Below are positions 1-7,509 of a DNA stretch of 20,595 nucleotides, piece after piece; position 1 is the first letter of the stretch; each line of letters begins with the position of its first letter. This DNA comes from an uncultured Eubacteriales bacterium (lineage in GTDB: Bacteria > Bacillota > Clostridia > Oscillospirales > Butyricicoccaceae): contig CAJTUM010000030.1 in the NCBI GenBank assembly GCA_910579575.1, forward strand, positions 1 to 20,595, written 5' to 3'. The position numbers and the translations under genes were made by a program. Under the pieces are notes generated by a model. The model saw nothing but the letters and a program-made list of their open reading frames with translations, ran no database searches and was not told the origin of the DNA.

Positions 1-20
1 GCCTGTACGCCCAGATAAGC

Positions 21-66
21 CCAGCCTATGTCCTGCACGCAGCAGGACATAGGCTGGCTTTCTTTA
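21..66 (+). terminator. Rho-independent terminator of an upstream gene
   Basis: A perfect 16-bp inverted repeat (21-36 with 42-57) has a 5-nt loop and is followed by a T-rich run. It must end transcription of a plus-strand gene that lies left of the window. The gene is not visible, but since a flagellin piece and modification genes follow, a further flagellin copy is one possibility (inference). Confidence 0.85.
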
Positions 67-84
67 TTTCCTATCCCTATACTT

Positions 85-121
85 GGAGTTAATGTGAGTT
101 TTTCACATTAGCTCCTTTTTT
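85..121 (+). terminator. Second tandem terminator-like hairpin
   Basis: Arms at 85-97 and 103-115 pair over 13 positions with one T/G wobble, separated by 5 nt, and are followed by six T. It sits 28 nt after the first terminator, so the upstream operon has a double stop. It could instead end a minus-strand transcript, because the hairpin is also preceded by A-rich sequence, but the plus-strand T run is the better tail. Confidence 0.65.
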
Positions 122-226
122 ATTATAGTTAAATAGTAAAATGATTAGAAAATATTTATTTCTTTTGAAAACTGCGGCGAAATTCGCCACAGATGGCCAC
201 AAAAGCGACCTTGCTAATATAATTAC

Positions 227-464
227 TGTGGCTTCTTCCAATATGACAAGGGGGTTGTCCTTCAAAATGCATTGGGCAATGGACATGTTCTCACTTTTTC
301 TCCCTGTTGGAAAGAGTCTTGCCTCCTTCGCCTACTACAGCATCATAAATTGGGCAGAGGTATAATAAAGTCGCGATATTGGGCTTTTTTGCCGCTGCGA
401 CGATTTCCTTTTTGTATGTGTTTGGTTGTTTCATAGAAATATTATTGTAGATAATATCCTGAAA
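227..464 (-). pseudogene. Decayed ABC exporter ATP-binding domain fragment
   Basis: Reading the minus strand gives, in order, FQDIIYNNIS (the Q-loop region), EIVAAAKK, YDAVVGEGGKTLS (leading into the ABC signature) and, after a frameshift and stop near 286-300, SIAQCILKDNPLVILEEAT (Walker B region). This is the order and spacing of the nucleotide-binding domain of multidrug/peptide ABC exporters (MsbA/LmrA type). The signature glycines are lost (LSNREK or GEKVR instead of LSGGEKQR), Walker B carries LEEAT rather than LDEAT, and homology stops abruptly after EEAT. The Walker A half and the membrane domain are not detectable upstream. It is therefore a relic, not a working gene. The family call rests on motif order seen by eye. 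Confidence 0.7.
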
Positions 465-687
465 TTAATAAATTCGCTATGGATAATGGATAGAAGTTTC
501 TTAGATCATCTCTGGGTTGTGCTCTGCCATTTCAGCGAAGACTGCTCGTTCTAACGCGGTCAGTTTGCAGCCCTTTGTATTTATTATCTTCTATGTTGTA
601 GAAGTTCTCATTTGCTCATTTATAGAAACAAAGATCGGACACGACTTGGGGAGCGTCCAACCCTTTGTCAGAGCGAGTCAGCTCGAT

Positions 688-810
688 TTATTCCATAGCG
701 ACGTTCATATCATCACCCGACAAGACGATGAAAAGAAATTCAAGCAAGCTGAAACAACCAGGTAAGACGGCAGCAAAGAGAAAAAGCTGTTTTAAAACAT
801 AGCATTTCAT
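688..810 (-). other. Small 40-aa ORF with a good ribosome-binding site (possible gene remnant)
   Basis: An ATG at 810 on the minus strand is preceded by GAGGAA at about 7 nt spacing. It opens a 40-residue frame with a hydrophobic N-terminal half and ends at a TAA at 688-690. The palindrome at 844-865 lies just upstream in the position expected of an operator. I recognise no family. The frame continues past the stop with further interruptions, so this may be the beginning of a broken gene from the same lost operon as the ABC exporter relic rather than a real small protein. Confidence 0.25.
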
Positions 811-843
811 TATCCGTTCCTCTTGATCGCCGCCTTGCCAGCA

Positions 844-865
844 ATAGTTAGCATATACTAACTAT
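844..865. promoter_or_regulatory. Perfect 22-bp palindrome, operator or recombination site
   Basis: ATAGTTAG and CTAACTAT flank a 6-bp centre CATATA. An 8-6-8 dyad of this kind is typical of operators bound by dimeric repressors such as MarR or TetR family proteins, and it lies 34 nt upstream of the small minus-strand ORF start. It is also within 200 bp of the serine recombinase start, and such enzymes act on 22-30 bp dyad sites. Neither role is proven. No second copy was found in the window. Confidence 0.55.
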
Positions 866-1008
866 AAATGAAAACATCGCGCGTCGTTTTGTCAAGGAAA
901 AATCGAGGCGGAATGTCTCGCTGCTTTTGCCCGGCTTCTATGGGTGGTTTTTCGCTTCTCCGCTGTTCATCCTTTGCAGCAGAGGTTGCGTTGTCGTAAA
1001 GACAAAGG

Positions 1009-1038
1009 TTCCGAAAAGAGCCGCGATTAAGGTATGAT
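1009..1038 (+). promoter_or_regulatory. Possible promoter of the recombinase gene
   Basis: A good -10 box TATGAT (1033-1038) lies 24 nt before the start codon, with a weak -35 candidate TTCCGA (1009-1014) at 18 nt spacing. The leader would be only about 15 nt, just enough to hold the ribosome-binding site at 1054-1060. Confidence 0.35.
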
Positions 1039-1061
1039 AGCGACAACAGCACAAAGGAGGC

Positions 1062-1682
1062 GTGATAACCATTTTAATCAATACGTATGGCTATGTTCGC
1101 GTCAGCAGCCGCGAACAAAACGGGGATCGGCAGCTGATCGCTCTGCGGGAACTGTCCATTGCGGAAAAAAATATTTTTACGGACAAGCAATCTGGCAAGG
1201 ATTTTGACCGACCCCAATACAAAAAACTGGTCAAAAAGCTCAAGCCGAACGACCTGCTCTATGTTAAAAGCATCGACCGATTAGGGCGCAACTATGAGGA
1301 AATTTTGGAGCAGTGGCGTATTCTTACCAAAGAAAAACGAATCGATATTGTGGTGCTGGATATGCCGCTGTTGGATACCAGAAGGGGTAAGGACCTGATG
1401 GGGACCTTTCTCAGCGACATTGTTTTGCAGGTATTGTCCTTTGTGGCAGAAAACGAGAGGCGCAACATTCGGCAGCGTCAGGCAGAGGGAATCGCCGCCG
1501 CAAAGGCCAGAGGCGTAAAATTTGGCCGTCCCTCCAAAGCCCTGCCAGATAATTTCGAGCAGATACACAGAAAGTGGCGAAGAGGGCAACTCAAGCTCCA
1601 GGAAGCGGCGGACGCCTGCGCTATGCCAGTCTCTACCTTCTATGCCAAAGCGATGCAGTTTGAAAAAAACAACAAAATATAA
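1062..1682 (+). CDS. Small serine recombinase (invertase/resolvase family)
   Basis: A 206-aa enzyme of the Hin/Gin/TnpR size class that cuts and rejoins DNA at short dyad sites through a 5'-phosphoserine link. The N-terminal catalytic domain opens with YGYVRVSSREQN. Ser15 aligns with the nucleophile of GYIRVS in Hin. The arginine-rich SIDRLGRN motif and AENERRNIRQRQAEGIAAAKARG (residues about 130-150, the E helix) follow. FGRPSK leads into a C-terminal helix-turn-helix (EAADACAMPVSTFYAKAM). It is full length. The GTG start at 1062 lies only 1 nt after AAAGGAGG, which is unusually tight. A start at a rare ATA or ATT codon just downstream cannot be excluded and would remove only a few residues. 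It ends 2 nt before the truncated flagellin frame, so the two are probably co-transcribed and may form a switching module. Confidence 0.9.
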   Translation: MITILINTYGYVRVSSREQNGDRQLIALRELSIAEKNIFTDKQSGKDFDRPQYKKLVKKLKPNDLLYVKSIDRLGRNYEEILEQWRILTKEKRIDIVVLDMPLLDTRRGKDLMGTFLSDIVLQVLSFVAENERRNIRQRQAEGIAAAKARGVKFGRPSKALPDNFEQIHRKWRRGQLKLQEAADACAMPVSTFYAKAMQFEKNNKI

Positions 1683-1684
1683 CA

Positions 1685-2734
1685 GTGCCCCGTTCTAATT
1701 CCATCAAGGGTATCAACTATGATGTGACATTGACAGGCACTACTCTGAAGCTGACAGCCCAGAAAGCTCCCACTGCCGCTGCCTCTATTCCTGCTGCTGC
1801 TGATTTGCAGGCAACACTGGAAATGACTGGCGCAACTGGCGGAAATAGTGGCGCGAATGGCACCAACCACAGTTATGACCTGGCTGTCCATGTGGACCGC
1901 GCTCCCCAGGTTGCCAACCCCAACAAGGTGGCACAAGGCTCCTTCACACTGGATGCTGCAAAGATTAAGGACGGCACAAAGATTAAGATTGGCGACGATA
2001 CCTATACCTTTGCCGTTGGCGCAGACAGTGAAGTGAAGGGCGCCGGAACGATCGATCTGAAGAATTATGAAGAGGGAGATAGCGGACTGCTGAAGGCTGC
2101 TTACGAGGCTCTGTCCCGTGAGAAGGGCAACACTATGTTCGATATCACCACCGACGGCTCCAAGATGTATTTGACCGAAAAGGTCAAGACCCTTGCCACT
2201 CCGAAGTACGAATCCACAGTGGACTATAAGACCACTTGGGATCTGAGCAAAGCGGATGGCTGGAATTCTGGCGTTACCGGCGATTATAAGGGCCAGGCCG
2301 TGGTCCAGATGGGCGACACCAAGAAGGGCCAAGCTCTACAGCTGCAGATTGGCGATAACGCCCAGAGTTATAACCAGCTGCAGGTTAAGATTGGCGCCTG
2401 CGACACCAAGTCTCTTGGCATCGATTCTGGCAGCATTGATATTGCCACTCAGGCTGGAGCTACCGCCGCTATTGATAAAATCAAAGCCGCTATCAACAAG
2501 GTGTCTGACATCCGCGGTACGCTGGGCGCCACCCAGAACCGTCTGGATCACACCATCAACAACCTATCTGTCATGACGGAGAATATTCAGGACGCTGAGT
2601 CCACCATTCGCGATACCGACGTGGCCGAGGAAATGATGGCTTACACCAAGAACAACATCCTGATCCAATCTGCTCAGGCTATGCTGGCTCAGGCCAACCA
2701 GGTGCCTCAGGGCGTGCTCCAGCTTCTCCAGTAA
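1685..2734 (+). pseudogene. Flagellin lacking its N-terminal domain (silent cassette or truncated gene)
   Basis: This is the filament protein of the bacterial flagellum, but only its central and C-terminal parts. The last ~75 residues are a textbook flagellin D1/D0 C-terminus: IRGTLGATQNRLDHTINNLS, then NIQDAESTIRDTDVAEEM, then AQAMLAQANQVPQGVLQLL. The preceding ~270 residues form a variable, Thr/Ala/Asp-rich D2/D3-like region. The conserved N-terminal coiled domain (normally about 140 residues that begin the filament subunit) is absent. The frame can be followed upstream only to a stop at 1661-1663, inside the recombinase gene. There is no ribosome-binding site before the GTG at 1685 and no sigma-28 type promoter. 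Codon use is clean and uninterrupted, unlike a decaying gene, which favours a stored or recently disconnected cassette. A strong terminator follows. Confidence 0.85.
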
Positions 2735-2776
2735 GAGACTGCCTGAACACGCAGCTGGCATCATTAGCCCAACACA

Positions 2777-2813
2777 AAACGGGGGCAGGCTTCAGTCCGC
2801 CCCCGTTTCATTA
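2777..2813 (+). terminator. Rho-independent terminator after the flagellin segment
   Basis: AAACGGGGGC (2777-2786) pairs perfectly with GCCCCCGTTT (2799-2808) across a 12-nt loop, followed by a T-rich tail. It separates flagellin from the modification genes. Confidence 0.9.
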
Positions 2814-2819
2814 TTATGA

Positions 2820-2863
2820 GATATCAGGGAAAGCTGCCGAAAACGACGGTTTTCCCTGATATC
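2820..2863. repeat. Perfect 13-bp inverted repeat in the flagellin-glycosyltransferase gap
   Basis: GATATCAGGGAAA (2820-2832) and its exact reverse complement (2851-2863) flank 18 nt. There is no T tail, so it is not a second terminator. It ends 8 nt before the ribosome-binding site of the glycosyltransferase, so it could fold in the leader RNA, bind a regulator, or be a recombination site. Confidence 0.75.
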
Positions 2864-2886
2864 CCAGTGAAAAGGAGATAAATTAG

Positions 2887-5070
2887 ATGACAAAGCCGTT
2901 GCTATCGATTGGCGTCATTTTTAAAAACGATGTACGCAGTATTGAGCGTTGCCTGAAATGCCTGCAGCCTTTGCGGGAGGTTGTCCCTTGTGAGTTAGTA
3001 ATGGCGGACACCGGCTCCACAGACGGGAGCAGAAAAATTGCAGAAAGATATGCAGATATTCTTATTGATTTTCCGTGGATAGATGATTTTTCTGCCGCTC
3101 GCAACGCCGTCATGGACCGTTGCTCCGGAGAGTGGTATTTTAGCGTGGATACAGACGAATATCTGCGGGAAGATATTTCTGAGCTAAAGGCATTTTTAGA
3201 ACAACAGAATACAGAGACTGTATGCGCAACGGTTATCGTTCGCAATTATAACAATTATGAATTGATAGGAGCTTATTCGGACTTGATGGCTCTGCGTATG
3301 GTTCGTCTTTCCCTGGGCGTGCGTTACCAAGGCGCAATTCATGAGGCTTTTTCCTTTGGGGGCGCAGACCTCAGTGGAGCTACTCTTAATCGGACGATTT
3401 TGGATCATGACGGTTATGTGGAATTTAACCAGTCCACAGAGATCGGTCGAGCCAAGATAAAGCGTAACGTAGACTTGATTCGCAAAGAACTCAAGAAACA
3501 CCCAAATGATTTGCTTTTACATATGCAGTTGATTGAAAGCGGCAGCTCTGAGCCGGATTATGTTGAGCATATCCGTCAGACCGTTGAAATGGTGAAGAAA
3601 AAATATAAAAATTGGGAAAGAATTGGTCCGTCTATTATTCGCCATGCAGTTACTGCTGCAAATGAAAAAAAGCTTCCAGAGCTGGAGGAATGGGCTCGAT
3701 TGGCGCAGGAATGGTTTCCAGAATCTATGTATACGCGCCTTGACGTGGAGTGGGTTATGTTCACCCGTAGTTGGAATGCCAAAAATTATGACGATTGTGT
3801 TCTGCGAGGCGAACGCTTCTTGGCGGCAATGGAGGATTATCGGGCCGGAAAAGACCCAGGCGCAAGAATTGTCGGTACACTTCAATCAGCATTTCCATCG
3901 CAGGAGCAGAGAATTAAAATATTATTATCATATGCATATTCCCATTGTAGCAAATCTGAGTTTTATCGGGCTTTTGAGCTTTTAAAGGGGTTTGATTATA
4001 CAATTCTTGATGCGAATCAGACCTCGGAGATGTTGATGGGCCTACATGAACTCCATTGCAAAAGTGATTTAGATACCTCTGGCTTGATTACAACTATTTG
4101 GGATGGAATTTTGGAACCCCAGCCATCTCAGGCATTGGCGTATCAACGGAAAATTGCTTTTATTCGAACAGCGTCTCTATCCTTCGCAAAGAAGAATCGA
4201 GAGTTGGAAAAGGCGTATAAACATTTTCATCGTCATGCCTATACGTTATATGCCCCCTTACATGATAAATGTGAGATTGGCATTGCCGCTGCTGTTATGG
4301 AAATGCGTAGTGGCGACATGATTGAAACACAGCTTGATAAAGTTAATAATTGGGAATTATTTCCTGCCCCTGCGTTGCTCCATGGATTAGAGTGCGGTAT
4401 TTGCTTTCCAATTTTAAAAAAATCGATGGAAATAGAGAAGATGGATTCTCTGGCCGCTCGCATAGCAAAAGATATGGGCAACTTTCTTCCAGTGGCCTTG
4501 CAAACAGCAGAAAAGGCCAAGAATACGCCTCATAATGTTCAACAGTTAAGCTGGGCCAGAGCTATGCTGATGGCCGCGATTCAGAGCTTTCCTTGGCTGG
4601 ATCAAGAGCGTGATGAGGAGCAGGGGATGGCGATTGCTCAAGCTTTTGCCAAAATAGAAGCTGAATTTCTTCCACTTTGCTACTGCGCAGACGCTTTGCA
4701 GGAAAACCGGCTGTTCGTGCTCCCGCCGATGCACCGCTTCGGTTGGTATTGCGCCCGGGCTTTCGCCGCGTTGGAGCAAGGAAAACCGATCGAATATGTG
4801 CGCCTGCTGCGGGCCGGATTGGATGCCAGCGAGGGCATGAAGCCTATGGTGGAATTTCTTTCCGAACATACGCGGGAGGTACAAGAACTCATGACGCCGC
4901 CGGAGCTGCGCGCCATGGCGGACCAGGTCCGAACAATTTTGGCCCGTTTCGCTCCAGACGACCCCGCAGTCGCGGCGCTCAAGCAGAGCGAAGCATACCA
5001 AAAGGTGGCATATTTGATAGAAGACACACAGACGTCGGTATGGGGAAGACTGCCTCGTATGCCACAGTAG
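2887..5070 (+). CDS. GT2-family glycosyltransferase with a TPR-like C-terminal region (flagellin modification)
   Basis: A 727-aa cytoplasmic protein. Residues 1-100 are a GT-A glycosyltransferase family 2 fold: LLSIGVIFKND, then MADTGSTDGS (sugar-nucleotide site, D41), then FSVDTDEY (the DXD-type metal motif, D88/D90), with the family's typical DDFSAARNA between them. From about residue 190 to the end it is helical, with repeated Leu/Ala-rich helix pairs like the TPR region of flagellin or SunS-type protein glycosyltransferases that recognise the acceptor. ATG 2887 has AAGGAG at 9 nt. The position right after a flagellin segment suggests it glycosylates flagellin (inference). Base composition changes within the gene: roughly the first 1.8 kb is AT-rich and the last 400 bp GC-rich, suggesting recombination. 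The next gene starts 10 nt later and its ribosome-binding site overlaps this stop codon. Confidence 0.88.
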   Translation: MTKPLLSIGVIFKNDVRSIERCLKCLQPLREVVPCELVMADTGSTDGSRKIAERYADILIDFPWIDDFSAARNAVMDRCSGEWYFSVDTDEYLREDISELKAFLEQQNTETVCATVIVRNYNNYELIGAYSDLMALRMVRLSLGVRYQGAIHEAFSFGGADLSGATLNRTILDHDGYVEFNQSTEIGRAKIKRNVDLIRKELKKHPNDLLLHMQLIESGSSEPDYVEHIRQTVEMVKKKYKNWERIGPSIIRHAVTAANEKKLPELEEWARLAQEWFPESMYTRLDVEWVMFTRSWNAKNYDDCVLRGERFLAAMEDYRAGKDPGARIVGTLQSAFPSQEQRIKILLSYAYSHCSKSEFYRAFELLKGFDYTILDANQTSEMLMGLHELHCKSDLDTSGLITTIWDGILEPQPSQALAYQRKIAFIRTASLSFAKKNRELEKAYKHFHRHAYTLYAPLHDKCEIGIAAAVMEMRSGDMIETQLDKVNNWELFPAPALLHGLECGICFPILKKSMEIEKMDSLAARIAKDMGNFLPVALQTAEKAKNTPHNVQQLSWARAMLMAAIQSFPWLDQERDEEQGMAIAQAFAKIEAEFLPLCYCADALQENRLFVLPPMHRFGWYCARAFAALEQGKPIEYVRLLRAGLDASEGMKPMVEFLSEHTREVQELMTPPELRAMADQVRTILARFAPDDPAVAALKQSEAYQKVAYLIEDTQTSVWGRLPRMPQ

Positions 5071-5080
5071 GAGGATAGAT

Positions 5081-6535
5081 ATGAGATATTCCATGCTGGT
5101 ATATATCGTGAAAATGTGCCAGACTTTGACTGAAGCGGCGAAGTATATAAGCGCGGTTTCGGAGGGCGAGCTGCGTGCCGAGCTGCTGGAAAACGGCAAG
5201 CAGATGTTTGTGCAGATACAAAGCGTCCTTGAGCAACATCGCAGAGATCTATGCAGCGCCGAAGTGTTGGATAAACTCTGTGAGCTTGAGGCGCAGTGGC
5301 AAAGCGGTGGAAACGATTTGGCCGAACGCATTGACACTTTTGCAAATGAATTGCCAGCCAGCGTTTCCTATCAGGCGCGCGCGGTGTTTTTTGCTGAGCT
5401 GGGCGAGAAGTGGGACGCAATGGAGAGCGTGTACGAGTATATGCGCGACGACCCGCGCTTTGACCCTATTATAGTGCGCACGCCTGTGGGCCGCGTGGTG
5501 GAGCGGGACGGCAAGCGGGAGCAGGAGATCCTTTATAAGGACTTCCTGACGCCTATGGGCGTTCCGTCGCTGGGCTATGACGAGTACAACATCGAAGATG
5601 ATTGCCCCGAGCTGGCCTTTATCAGCCAACCCTATGAGAGCTGTACCTTGGAGCAATTTTGGCCAGAGAATATCGCCAAGCATACGCGTCTTGTGTATCT
5701 GCCTTATTTCTTGCCGTTCCTTGTTTTAAAGGAACACAAGGAGACGTTGTGTCAGCTTCCAGTTTACCGCCACGCATGGAAAGTAATCGGCGCTTCTGAG
5801 CGCCACTATGGATTTTATAAAAAATATGCGGTGAATGGCGGCGGTAATATGCTCATAACTGGCTTGCCGAAACTGGATCCCGTTGTAAAGCTGAGAAATT
5901 CAAAGACGCCAATCCCCAAACAATGGAGAAAAGTGGTGGAGGGTCGGAAGGTATTTTTGTGGAATACATGGTACGATTATAGCAGCTCCTCGATTGATTA
6001 TTTCGATACAATCATGGAATGGTTCCGCTCCCATGATGACTGTGCGTTGATTTGGAGACGGCACCCCTTGACGGATACGGTGACAAGGCTTTATTATTCG
6101 CCGGAGGTATATGCAAAATTACAGAGTTATATTGAGGCGGTGGGAGCAATGGAAAATGGTATCTGCGACGATGAGGCGTCTTGTGATATTTCATTCTCGT
6201 GCTCGGATGCACAAATTTCTGACTATAGCTCGCTGATGTGTCAGTATCTTCCTTTAAATAAACCCCTTTTATGGACCAAAAACAGCGCGGATACCAGAAA
6301 ATTTGATAAGCAGCATTCCGGCTTTTTTATTGATTGGAGATGGATGGAAGACACGTCGGACGCTGCCGGCGTGATCCGTTTTTTAGAACGAATTCGCCAG
6401 GGAGAGGATGAAAAGGCCGTTATCCGTCAGTCAATTCTTCACAGAGATCTTCCAATGGCTGATGGTCACAGCGGAGAGCGCGTTTGCGAGGAAATATGGA
6501 CGCTGATTCACCAAGAGGATTTAGAGAAGCAATGA
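5081..6535 (+). CDS. CDP-glycerol glycerophosphotransferase-like (TagF family) protein
   Basis: A 484-aa protein resembling the teichoic-acid polymerase family (TagB/TagF), which moves glycerol phosphate from CDP-glycerol to an acceptor. Family-type landmarks are AFISQPYE, VYLPYFLPF, then WNTWYDYS, the RHP site in WRRHPLTD (about residues 325-332) and SDYSS (380-384), the histidine and serine motifs of the CDP-alcohol site. The N-terminal ~120 residues are helical and not recognised. AGGAGGA overlaps the preceding stop and sits 6 nt before ATG. The stop overlaps the next start as ATGA, so translation is coupled. Beside a nucleotidyltransferase and a glycosyltransferase, it may transfer a CDP-activated alcohol phosphate to a flagellar glycan rather than build teichoic acid. 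That role is inference. The first ~600 bp are GC-rich and the rest AT-rich. Confidence 0.8.
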   Translation: MRYSMLVYIVKMCQTLTEAAKYISAVSEGELRAELLENGKQMFVQIQSVLEQHRRDLCSAEVLDKLCELEAQWQSGGNDLAERIDTFANELPASVSYQARAVFFAELGEKWDAMESVYEYMRDDPRFDPIIVRTPVGRVVERDGKREQEILYKDFLTPMGVPSLGYDEYNIEDDCPELAFISQPYESCTLEQFWPENIAKHTRLVYLPYFLPFLVLKEHKETLCQLPVYRHAWKVIGASERHYGFYKKYAVNGGGNMLITGLPKLDPVVKLRNSKTPIPKQWRKVVEGRKVFLWNTWYDYSSSSIDYFDTIMEWFRSHDDCALIWRRHPLTDTVTRLYYSPEVYAKLQSYIEAVGAMENGICDDEASCDISFSCSDAQISDYSSLMCQYLPLNKPLLWTKNSADTRKFDKQHSGFFIDWRWMEDTSDAAGVIRFLERIRQGEDEKAVIRQSILHRDLPMADGHSGERVCEEIWTLIHQEDLEKQ

Positions 6536-7509
6536 AAGTTATAAATCATAGTACGATTCAATCACTGGGCATATCGCCGCAGGATGCGTATCAATGGGTG
6601 GAGGAAATGCTTGTTCAGAAACAGCATTCTATTCTTCCTCCTAAAATCAGTATGCGTCAAAACAATCATATTTTCTACAATGTAATGTCTTGCATTCTGC
6701 CACAGGAGGACTGTGTTGGCGTCAAAGTAATCACGCGCCATCCAGAAAAAATACAGGGACCAAGCCTGACGAGTCAGATTCTGTTATATAAAGCGTCAAC
6801 AGGCGATTTGTTGGCAATTTTGGATGGAAGTTATATTACCGCCATGCGAACCGGCGCTGTCGCAACGCATTCGGTCCGCTTATTTGCCAACCCTAATTTT
6901 AACTCTGTTGCGATTATCGGCCTTGGCGTTACGGCTACTGCGACTATGGATATCTTGAGTGAAATGGAATCCGCCAGAGAAATGACGATTCATCTTGTGC
7001 GGTATAAAAATCAGGCTGAATGCTTTTCCGAACGATATAAGGGCCGGCAAAATCTTCATTTTGTTATTCATGATGACGCAGCGTCTGCAATTCGCTCAAG
7101 TGAGGTTATAATTTCCTGCGTCACCTTCACGGATCACAACTTTGCAGAAAGCGACGTCTATCGGCAGGGCTGCGTTGTAATTCCAGTCCACAGTATGGGC
7201 TTTCAGAATTGCGATATTTGTTTCGATAAAGTTTTTGCGGATGATATTGACCATATCAGGAATTTTAAATACTTCGATCAATTTAAGAGTGTAGCTGAAG
7301 TAGCTTCGGTTGTGCGCGGCGAAGCAGCAGGGCGCGACAACAGCCAACAAAGGATATTAGTATACAATATTGGTTTGGCAATTCATGATATATATTTTGC
7401 AAACAAGATACTAAGCCAACTGCCGATCGCTACAGATATGGAACTTGACGGACCAAATGAAAAGATGTGGCTTTCAGGCAGAACGGGGGACGATATATGC
7501 AGGCGCTGA
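6532..7509 (+). CDS. Ornithine cyclodeaminase / mu-crystallin family protein
   Basis: A 325-aa NAD(P)-binding enzyme family that includes ornithine cyclodeaminase, alanine dehydrogenase of archaea and SbnB. Visible are GVKVITRHPEK (substrate lysine about K65), GDLLAILDGSYITAMRTGAVATH (R106) in the family's typical layout, and the Rossmann loop AIIGLGVTATA (about 130-137). I chose ATG 6532, which overlaps the upstream TGA as ATGA. A start at 6484 would add 16 unlikely residues that overlap the upstream gene further. The family acts on small amino acids by oxidative deamination, cyclisation or reductive condensation, and the exact substrate cannot be read here. Its place between a transferase and an aminotransferase fusion suggests it makes an amino or imino acid building block for the modification. 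The next gene starts inside its 3' end. Confidence 0.85.
   Translation: MKVINHSTIQSLGISPQDAYQWVEEMLVQKQHSILPPKISMRQNNHIFYNVMSCILPQEDCVGVKVITRHPEKIQGPSLTSQILLYKASTGDLLAILDGSYITAMRTGAVATHSVRLFANPNFNSVAIIGLGVTATATMDILSEMESAREMTIHLVRYKNQAECFSERYKGRQNLHFVIHDDAASAIRSSEVIISCVTFTDHNFAESDVYRQGCVVIPVHSMGFQNCDICFDKVFADDIDHIRNFKYFDQFKSVAEVASVVRGEAAGRDNSQQRILVYNIGLAIHDIYFANKILSQLPIATDMELDGPNEKMWLSGRTGDDICRR

Noticed and set aside
517..765. 82-aa plus-strand frame
   Set aside because: No ribosome-binding site. The opposite strand carries protein-like fragments of the decayed operon.
858..1052. 64-aa minus-strand frame upstream of the recombinase
   Set aside because: No ribosome-binding site and no protein-like pattern. 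It overlaps the recombinase promoter region.
1640..2332. 230-aa minus-strand frame with hydrophobic stretches
   Set aside because: Mirror of the flagellin reading frame. Its hydrophobicity is what antisense of Asp/Thr/Lys-rich codons produces.
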